A stretch of 39,342 nucleotides of DNA, taken from positions 1-39,342 of the forward strand of contig CASDOO010000016.1 of assembly GCA_949282275.1 (NCBI GenBank), in the 5' to 3' direction. Position 1 is the first letter of the stretch. Each line of letters opens with the position of its first letter. Shown here one piece after another: positions 1 through 5,495 of the stretch. The notes under the pieces are model-generated. The model was not told where the DNA came from. It saw nothing but the letters and a program-made list of their open reading frames with translations, and did no database searches. The DNA is from an uncultured Bacillota bacterium (GTDB lineage Bacteria; Bacillota_I; Bacilli_A; RFN20; CAG-288). The position numbers and the translations under genes were made by a program.

Positions 1-1905
1 ACGACGACTTCAAAGCCTACGACACCCGACACGACAACGACTCCGGATTCGACCTCCTCCGCCGAGGAGCCGGATTCGACGTCTTCCTCGACGACTGAAA
101 CGACAGACTCCCAGACCTCGAGCACTGGCAGCGAGGAATCTTCCGAATCGTCTTCAAGTGGGGGCGGGGACACCCCAGGGGGAGATGTCCTTACCGATGA
201 GGTCCTTGCGCCTTATAAGCAGGGCTTTGCGGCAAGGACGACCTTCCACAAGAAGACAGCCTACAGCTGGGGTGGCGATAGCGAGGATGACTACTTCGGT
301 GAGGTCCGCGTTGGGACCGGAGCTATCGAATTGCTCACCTACAGCGTCGACTCCTGGGAGGAAGTGACGCCGGAAAAGAATCCTACCCAGGCTACCCATT
401 ACGAAGAAAAGGACGGCAATGGCTATATTGCGACCATCAATGGCAGCAACAAGGTTGCCTATGAAACTCTATATGTCAGCGATCCCTTGTTGCCGGATTC
501 CTACTATCCTGGCGCATGGGGAGAGGACGGCCTAGGGCTTGACAATTTCTTCGCCCTTCTCGATGTCGATGATTTCGTTTCCAAAGGCGATGGCGTCTAT
601 GAGCTTGACAAGGCAAAGGCAGAGTCACGCGTTTTGGACATAATTCCTCGCCAGCTCTATCCTGACGGAGGAACGACATCCAATGAAGTCTATCGTTGGG
701 AAGTCGAGAATGACATTGACACCTTGACACTAACCGTCAAGGATGGTGCTATTTCCACGATGGATATCGTCTTGGCTCAAAGCGTCAACACGTCCGGTTC
801 CACGATTTCCGGAACCATGACTTGTGAAATCACGGACTTTGGACCAAGCGTCGTTTCCAAGCTTACGCCCTTCGAGGAGAAGTATCCGGAATTCCAGGAA
901 CTGATGCAGACACTTGCCAAGGGAAACTGGAAAGTCGTCTATGATTATGAGATGGATGATCCTTGGTGGTCTACGTCCAATCATGAAGAAGGAACGGCCG
1001 ATGGCACGAATGCTCAATTCCATGAGTATTCCGGCAGCAACATCAAGGCAACGCATTCTTTCTACCAAAGCACGGAGACCAGCTTCCAAAGTGTCGTTCC
1101 TGTCGGTGAAGCTTTCTATGTTTCCGGAGCCCCTATTGAAGGAAGTATTGTCAAGGATATCCTTCCCAAATTCGACATTTCCTCGGCCTTCCTGACCAAA
1201 ACGACGAAAGGGGACAAGGATATCTATACGATTTCCTATCCGGATTTCGATTTCCTGGTCAAGTCCAATGTCGGACAATTCTATAAGAGGGATCTCAGCG
1301 GCGCGGTTCAGCTTTTCCAGGCTGGCACGATTACTCACGACAAGGCGGCCAATACCGTCACCTTCTTCAACCAGTTCAATGATACGACTACATACACCGT
1401 TGTCTACACGGATATTGGAAAGGTTGCGACGCCGATTTTCACCGATGTCAAGACAAATGCCGATGAACTGAGCTGGAAGGAAGTGCTCTCCCTGACGGAA
1501 GAAGACGAAAGCGCAATCGATACCATGTTTGGTGCCGGCGTATTGGACAAAATCCCGACTCTTGGAGGAATCTATCCCGTTGCAACACCGTACATCGATG
1601 CCAGGAACAGCATCCTGGAAATCTCCTATTCGATGGGAACCACAAAGGAAAGTCTTGCCAATCTGGAAATCTATAAAGCAAAGTTCGAAGCCTTGGAGGC
1701 TTTTGAATCCATTCCTGTCGATCCAGAGGAAGAGGAGAATACCTATATCTTCCAGAACAAGTCGATTTCCAAGACGATTTCCGTGACGGAAGGGGAGACC
1801 ACGACCGATGAGGAAGTCTATTTGACCGTGACAATCCAAGATAGATATGGAGACGAAATCCGGATTACGATCGAATTTGCTCAGGACCTCTCTGCCGCAG
1901 CCTAA
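1..1905 (+). CDS. Surface lipoprotein-like protein, 5' end outside window
   Basis: The frame is open from the first base to the TAA at 1903-1905, giving 634 visible residues; the start and any signal peptide lie off the left edge. The first 60 or so residues are a low-complexity Thr/Ser/Pro/Asp/Glu linker ending in a GGG-rich stretch. This is the kind of spacer that follows the lipobox in the other lipoproteins of this window, so I infer an exported, lipid-anchored protein. The rest looks globular, all-beta in character, rich in Asp, Thr, Tyr and aromatic residues, with no membrane segment and almost no Cys. I recognise no enzymatic motif or named family. An internal TTG at 331 is not the start, because the same frame continues without a stop to base 1. 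An intrinsic terminator follows within 30 bases. Function unknown. Confidence 0.8.
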   Translation, partial: TTTSKPTTPDTTTTPDSTSSAEEPDSTSSSTTETTDSQTSSTGSEESSESSSSGGGDTPGGDVLTDEVLAPYKQGFAARTTFHKKTAYSWGGDSEDDYFGEVRVGTGAIELLTYSVDSWEEVTPEKNPTQATHYEEKDGNGYIATINGSNKVAYETLYVSDPLLPDSYYPGAWGEDGLGLDNFFALLDVDDFVSKGDGVYELDKAKAESRVLDIIPRQLYPDGGTTSNEVYRWEVENDIDTLTLTVKDGAISTMDIVLAQSVNTSGSTISGTMTCEITDFGPSVVSKLTPFEEKYPEFQELMQTLAKGNWKVVYDYEMDDPWWSTSNHEEGTADGTNAQFHEYSGSNIKATHSFYQSTETSFQSVVPVGEAFYVSGAPIEGSIVKDILPKFDISSAFLTKTTKGDKDIYTISYPDFDFLVKSNVGQFYKRDLSGAVQLFQAGTITHDKAANTVTFFNQFNDTTTYTVVYTDIGKVATPIFTDVKTNADELSWKEVLSLTEEDESAIDTMFGAGVLDKIPTLGGIYPVATPYIDARNSILEISYSMGTTKESLANLEIYKAKFEALEAFESIPVDPEEEENTYIFQNKSISKTISVTEGETTTDEEVYLTVTIQDRYGDEIRITIEFAQDLSAAA

Positions 1906-1933
1906 GCAATCAGAGTAGAAAATCAATCCAATG

Positions 1934-1972
1934 GAGCCATGGACAGTGCCCGCCCATGGCTCTTTCTTTTTT
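1934..1972 (+). terminator. Intrinsic terminator of the first lipoprotein gene
   Basis: Perfect 9-bp stem GAGCCATGG (1934-1942) with CCATGGCTC (1954-1962), an 11-nt loop, then a T-rich tract TTCTTTTTT at 1963-1971. It lies 28 bases after the stop of the plus-strand gene and abuts the end of the converging kinase gene. The minus-strand side lacks a T-run, so it should act mainly on the plus strand. Confidence 0.85.
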
Positions 1973-2535
1973 CAGCGAGGAAATACGATATCGCTGTTTT
2001 CCTTTGTCCGGAAATGCGCAAAATACTTTTCCTCCAAGGGTATCCATTTGTCGATAAAGTCCTGGAGCCGCTCTTTTCCGACGCGCTTTTCAAGGCGGCG
2101 GAGCTGTTCTACGGGATCGATATCCATGAAGACCGTCAAGTCATAGAACGGAAGAAGAAGCAGGTGATGGGAATAGGAGCCTTCGATAAGGATGACTTCC
2201 TTTGATGGGACGAGGACGGGATCCAGGAGTTTCTGTTCGCGGCAACTGTATGGCTGATAAAGGATATCCTGTCCGGCTTTGAGGGATTGAAGGAGCGGAA
2301 GGTTTCTTTCGTGGTCGACGTTTTCGCCAGGCGTGGCAAGCCTTTCGGTGGTTCGTTGCTCTGGGCGGAGGAAGAAATCGTCCATGGGGAGAAGGGAATA
2401 GTCCTTTCTTTGGAGGATTTCCTTTGCCAAAGTTGACTTTCCTGAACCGCAGCGTCCGTCGATGGCAACAAGAAAGGGACTTCCCGGCATCCTTCTTTTC
2501 TCGATGATGGCGATAAGCTCCTCGGCGCACCTCAC
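1972..2535 (-). CDS. P-loop kinase of the uridine kinase/NK-like family
   Basis: 187 residues starting with GTG at 2535, which overlaps the TGA of the preceding ECF gene (GTGA). A GGAGG stands ten bases upstream, which decides this start over the much longer open frame reaching to 3195. Walker A GRCGSGKST is at about residues 27-35, followed by a DDFF segment (PMDDFF) where uridine-kinase-like proteins bind the substrate. VILIEGSY, a Walker B-like strand, and a lid-type region with RRLEKR come later. Family knowledge supports phosphorylation of a small metabolite such as a nucleoside or vitamin precursor in the cytoplasm; the substrate cannot be read from sequence. Translational coupling to an S component suggests it phosphorylates, and so traps, whatever that carrier imports (inference). 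Confidence 0.8.
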   Translation of the reverse strand: MRCAEELIAIIEKRRMPGSPFLVAIDGRCGSGKSTLAKEILQRKDYSLLPMDDFFLRPEQRTTERLATPGENVDHERNLPLLQSLKAGQDILYQPYSCREQKLLDPVLVPSKEVILIEGSYSHHLLLLPFYDLTVFMDIDPVEQLRRLEKRVGKERLQDFIDKWIPLEEKYFAHFRTKENSDIVFPR

Positions 2536-3104
2536 TCTTTGGCATCCTCCGGTCTGGGCAAAGGCCTTTCGAAACGGACGAGACCGGCCTTGTCGAGAGC
2601 GAACATGACAGCTGGGATGAGGATCAATTGCAGGATGATTCCGGGGAATGCCTGAAGGAAGGCCCCGGCAAGGAAGGCTTCCAAGGTGAATGCGCTGCCT
2701 GTCAGGGAAAGCTGGAGATACTGGACAAGTCCCCAAACGCCCCTTCCGAGGATCATGGCGACAATCAGGGAACGATAAAGGGCAAAAAGGCCCTGTTTTT
2801 TGGAAAGGCCATAAAGAAGACCAGAGACAAGGCCATATGTCATCAACTCGAAGGCCATTGCCGATGCCGTCGGGAAGATGGGCGGCATTCCAAAAAGGGA
2901 GGAACGGAGGAGGGGAAGGATAAGACCGATGATTGCCCCGTATTGCCAACCGCAAATCAAGCCGCAGAAAAAGACGGGGATGTGCATCGGAAGAAGCATG
3001 TTCCCAATCTGGGGAATCTGTCCTGTCAGGAAGGGGAGGACAATTCCCAAGGCGAGGAAGAGGGCAGAGAGAGTCATTTTGCGGATACTGGAATTGTTTC
3101 GCAT
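2532..3104 (-). CDS. ECF transporter S component (substrate unknown)
   Basis: 190-residue hydrophobic protein with about five or six membrane segments. The conserved block LLPMHIPVFFCG, then GPIIG-like IIGLILPLLRS and FPTASAMAFELMTYG, is typical of one widespread Bacillota group of energy-coupling-factor substrate-binding subunits. S components sit in the membrane, bind a vitamin or other micronutrient, and use a shared EcfA/A'/T module; none of those genes is in the window, so this would be a group II-type solitary S unit. Its TGA overlaps the GTG of the kinase by four bases. The start at 3104 has only a weak purine stretch before it. I could not find a riboswitch in the 97 bases upstream, which might have named the ligand. 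Confidence 0.85.
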   Translation of the reverse strand: MRNNSSIRKMTLSALFLALGIVLPFLTGQIPQIGNMLLPMHIPVFFCGLICGWQYGAIIGLILPLLRSSLFGMPPIFPTASAMAFELMTYGLVSGLLYGLSKKQGLFALYRSLIVAMILGRGVWGLVQYLQLSLTGSAFTLEAFLAGAFLQAFPGIILQLILIPAVMFALDKAGLVRFERPLPRPEDAKE

Positions 3105-3201
3105 GGGATTTCGTTTTTTGACGAAAAAAATGATAACACAGTGTCAACAAGTGGGGAAGGGAATTCTTGCGCAAAAAGGTTTCCTTACAAGACACCCGCG
3201 C

Positions 3202-3429
3202 TTATATGTCGATCGTAACAATTTCTCCGTCCGAGGAACGGACTTCGACAAGCCGGAAATATTTCGCTTTCTTTTTTGTCTTTCGTATAGCCTTCATGCA
3301 AGACTTCCATTCCTTTTTGGAAAGAGGATTTTCGTTTCCTTTCATGGCCTTGCGAATGACAAAGCCAGCAAGAAAGCTCGGCAGGTGAAGAGTAAGACGT
3401 TTTTCATCGTTCCGAATCTGTATTCGCAT
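3202..3429 (-). CDS. Small 75-aa protein overlapping the XRE regulator gene
   Basis: The ATG at 3429 lies inside the end of the XRE gene (26-base overlap, different frame) and is preceded by GGAGGCGGAGA, a good ribosome binding site, so translation is probably coupled. The protein starts MRIQIRNDEKRLTLHLPS and ends LVEVRSSDGEIVTIDI: two short beta-rich ends around a basic helix. The same pattern (I-R-I..DG.-V-I-x-L-P and the closing V-x-S-x-DG-x-x-V-x-I) occurs twice in the neighbouring XRE protein. Similar short proteins are common in Bacillota near YvlB/SHOCT-like-domain proteins. I infer a stand-alone copy of that domain and a regulatory or binding role, but no function is established here. 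Confidence 0.75.
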   Translation of the reverse strand: MRIQIRNDEKRLTLHLPSFLAGFVIRKAMKGNENPLSKKEWKSCMKAIRKTKKKAKYFRLVEVRSSDGEIVTIDI

Positions 3430-4393
3430 TCTCCGCCTCCACTTGACTGAGGATGGCCTTCTTCTCTTCGTCGATTTCACGGATACGCTTTTGCCATGCC
3501 GCAATGGACATGGAAAGATCGACAGGGTCCCCATCGCCCTCTTTCAGGCTATCGACGGCTTCCTCGATTTCCTCTTGAAGGCTCTTCTTCTCCTCATCCA
3601 GATTCTGGATTTTCTCGAATGCTGGAGCGTAGGCGGAAAGTTTCTTCGAGGTTTCGGCAAGTTCCTTGGATAAGGCATCGAGGTCGGCATCGGGCTTGGC
3701 CATGTCCGCAACGATTTCGCTTATCCGAGTAGAGAGAGTATCCGTAATTTCTTTCGTGTTTTGAGTGTCCGAGGAATTGATACTAATAGACTTTGAATCG
3801 TTTGGCATGCTATCCGATGTGTTTGAGGTTGTTTGTGTTTTTCGGTTTGTTCGCGCACGGAAGAAATCCTTTGGCGAATCGCTTTCTTCTATATCCTCAA
3901 AATGCCCGACATAGATTTTGACGCTGTCACCTGCGGCAGATTGGACGTTGACAATGTCTCCGAGAATGCCTTTCTTAGCCATGGAAATGACATTGTCCAA
4001 GTCTATTTTCCCGAGGGTGTTCTTGAGGTCGCTATTTTCTTCGATGGCAGTCATTTTTGTCAGCATGGATATTGTTTCCAAAGGAAGGTTGATCTTGACG
4101 CTATCTCCATCGGAGGAAAGGATGCGGATCTTGGCAATCAAGTCGGACGTGTCGGTTTCTTCAACGGGTTTCTTATATTGAATTCGAATCTCGTCGTGAC
4201 CAAGGAGGATGTCTGTACTGACGCCAAGGATATCGGCAAGATCGGGAAGGATGGCAATATCCGGGATGGCCTGGTCATTTTCCCATTTGCTGACGGCCTG
4301 AATGGATATGCCGAGCTTTTGGGCAATAGAGCCTTGCGTCAATCCGAGAGCCTTTCTTAACCGAGTCAGCCTTTGACCGAACGTTTCTTTCAT
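3404..4393 (-). CDS. XRE-family transcriptional regulator with beta-rich sensor-like domain and coiled coil
   Basis: 329 residues. Residues 1-65 form a Cro/C1-type helix-turn-helix (GLTQGSIAQKLGISIQAVS KWEN region), a DNA-binding repressor fold. Residues about 85-175 carry paired motifs DGDSVKINLPL and GDSVKIYVG around a helical centre, resembling YvlB/SHOCT-like N-terminal domains. A polar Ser/Asn/Thr linker follows (about 180-215), then a charged helical tail (215-329) with EEKKSLQEEIEE-type heptads. A purine-rich GGAAGGG precedes the ATG. A promoter (4554-4582) whose -35 lies inside a perfect palindrome sits about 160-190 bases upstream, which suggests autoregulation. The C-terminal gene overlap with the 75-aa protein ties both to one job. 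The signal and target genes are unknown. Confidence 0.85.
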   Translation of the reverse strand: MKETFGQRLTRLRKALGLTQGSIAQKLGISIQAVSKWENDQAIPDIAILPDLADILGVSTDILLGHDEIRIQYKKPVEETDTSDLIAKIRILSSDGDSVKINLPLETISMLTKMTAIEENSDLKNTLGKIDLDNVISMAKKGILGDIVNVQSAAGDSVKIYVGHFEDIEESDSPKDFFRARTNRKTQTTSNTSDSMPNDSKSISINSSDTQNTKEITDTLSTRISEIVADMAKPDADLDALSKELAETSKKLSAYAPAFEKIQNLDEEKKSLQEEIEEAVDSLKEGDGDPVDLSMSIAAWQKRIREIDEEKKAILSQVEAENANTDSER

Positions 4394-4515
4394 TTTCGTT
4401 TTCCCTTCCGGAATTGCAGGTCTCTTGCAATTCCATGTTTCTCAAGTTTCCGATACATAAAACAATCCAAAATGAAATGAATTGATACTGCATTGTCCAA
4501 TGGCCACGGACACTG

Positions 4516-4546
4516 AGGACGATGGAGATTTTTTGTCCATCGTCTT
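4516..4546 (-). other. Hairpin at the predicted 5' end of the XRE mRNA
   Basis: Nine-base perfect arms GACGATGGA (4518-4526) and TCCATCGTC (4536-4544) around a 9-nt loop, extended by one G-T and one A-T pair. On the minus strand it starts immediately at the transcription start expected from the -10 at 4554-4559. There is no T-run on either strand, so it is not a terminator. It could stabilise the transcript's 5' end or be a second operator. Confidence 0.5.
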
Positions 4547-4553
4547 GATACAA

Positions 4554-4582
4554 ATATAAATCAACCAATAGTTGAATTTCAA
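4554..4582 (-). promoter_or_regulatory. Predicted promoter of the XRE gene
   Basis: Minus-strand TTGAAA (4577-4582), a 17-base spacer and TTATAT (4554-4559). The -35 box falls within the palindrome at 4568-4586, as expected for a repressor that controls its own gene. Confidence 0.5.
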
Positions 4583-4586
4583 CTAT
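4568..4586. promoter_or_regulatory. 19-bp palindrome, candidate operator
   Basis: ATAGTTGAA-T-TTCAACTAT is a perfect inverted repeat with one central base. It lies between the divergent XRE and S4-protein genes and covers the XRE -35 box. The dyad could bind the XRE protein itself; MarR-type repressors also use AGTTGAA-like half-sites, so the partner is uncertain. Confidence 0.55.
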
Positions 4587-4627
4587 CAATAAAATCTTTT
4601 TACTTTTTTTCTCCACGTCTGTTTCTT

Positions 4628-4633
4628 TATAAT
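4628..4633 (+). promoter_or_regulatory. -10 box placed for a leaderless transcript of the S4 gene
   Basis: A consensus TATAAT ends seven bases before the ATG at 4641. Transcription would begin at or beside the start codon. No Shine-Dalgarno sequence is present in the TCAACGAC that separates them. The -35 position (4605-4610) is only a T-run. Confidence 0.5.
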
Positions 4634-4640
4634 CAACGAC

Positions 4641-5435
4641 ATGGATGAACAAGACCTTCTTTTTGCCCGATTTCGCGAACTGGCGGACAGGGCCTATTCC
4701 CGAGGCTATGCGACGCATACCGATTTCCTTTCCCTTTCGGAGCAGAACGTCTTTTTCGACCTTCTGAAAAAGGAGAACGTTCTTCCGGAGAGAGGACTGT
4801 TCCATGGTGCCCATTATGGCTTTCTTGGCGGGCACGATGAGAGCGACAGGAAGATCCTTTTCTTCTCGCCTGAGCCTCTTTCGAAGGAAGGGTGGGATAC
4901 CTTGGAAGAAGAGACCATTGCCTGTCTTTGCTTGACCCCTAAGAGCATCCGCTATGCCGATAGCCTGACGCATAGGGATTATCTCGGGGCCTTGATGCAT
5001 CTAGGCTATGATCGCCGGAATTTCGGGGATATCCTGACCGATTCCACGATTGGATACGTCTTTCTTTTGAAGAGGGTGGGCGAGGATGTCCGGGAGAACC
5101 TCGTCAAGGTTCGTCATACGTCTGTCGAAGGCAAGATCCTTCCGCCGCATTCGTGTCCTTTCGTCTTCCAGTTCGAAGACAGGACTGTCTATCTCAGTCA
5201 CAATCGAATCGATGCCGTCATCAAGGAAGCCTTCGATCTTTCCAGGAGGGATAGCCAGGAAAAGATAGGGAAGGAGGAAGTCTTCGTCGATGGCCATGTC
5301 GTCAGGGACAATAGCTTCCGCCTGAAACCGGGTGTTCGCGTCTCCGTGCGGGGAAAGGGGAAATTCCTCTACGTCGGCGACGAAAGGAAGACAAAGAAGG
5401 ATAGAATCGTGACGACCATTCGCCTTTATCGATGA
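4641..5435 (+). CDS. ylmH: YlmH/RqcP2-like S4-domain RNA-binding protein
   Basis: 264 residues, the normal length for YlmH. The N-terminal two thirds match the YlmH layout (F.gaHYGFLGGHDESDRKILFF, then DYLGALMHLGYDRRNFGDIL, a hallmark block). Residues about 185-245 form an S4 RNA-binding domain (VFVDGHVVRDNSFRLKPGVRVSVRGKG). In Bacillus and relatives this protein binds stalled 50S subunits carrying peptidyl-tRNA and helps add C-terminal tails in ribosome-associated quality control; it acts in the cytoplasm. In most Bacillota it sits in the division cluster with sepF, ylmG and divIVA, but here it is alone between a regulator and a GH3 operon. The start has no ribosome binding site and a TATAAT eight bases away, implying leaderless translation. 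Confidence 0.85.
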   Translation: MDEQDLLFARFRELADRAYSRGYATHTDFLSLSEQNVFFDLLKKENVLPERGLFHGAHYGFLGGHDESDRKILFFSPEPLSKEGWDTLEEETIACLCLTPKSIRYADSLTHRDYLGALMHLGYDRRNFGDILTDSTIGYVFLLKRVGEDVRENLVKVRHTSVEGKILPPHSCPFVFQFEDRTVYLSHNRIDAVIKEAFDLSRRDSQEKIGKEEVFVDGHVVRDNSFRLKPGVRVSVRGKGKFLYVGDERKTKKDRIVTTIRLYR

Positions 5436-5439
5436 TTTT

Positions 5440-5476
5440 CCCAAAAGAAAACTGCCGGCCTTTTCATGACCGACAG
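5440..5476 (-). terminator. Terminator of the GH3 operon
   Basis: On the minus strand CTGTCGG (5476-5470) pairs with CCGGCAG (5458-5452), including one G-U pair, and is followed by TTTTCTTTTGGG. It lies 20 bases beyond the stop of the membrane-anchored GH3 gene. Confidence 0.75.
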
Positions 5477-5495
5477 TCTCCTATCACAGAAAGAA

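Noticed and set aside
2536-3195. Long upstream extension of the kinase reading frame
   Set aside because: It overlaps the whole ECF gene in another frame, and its product is Pro/Arg/His-rich; the GTG at 2535 has a good ribosome site.
3105-3201. Riboswitch before the ECF gene
   Set aside because: No conserved aptamer core recognised; only a TTGACA-like string without a well-spaced -10 box.
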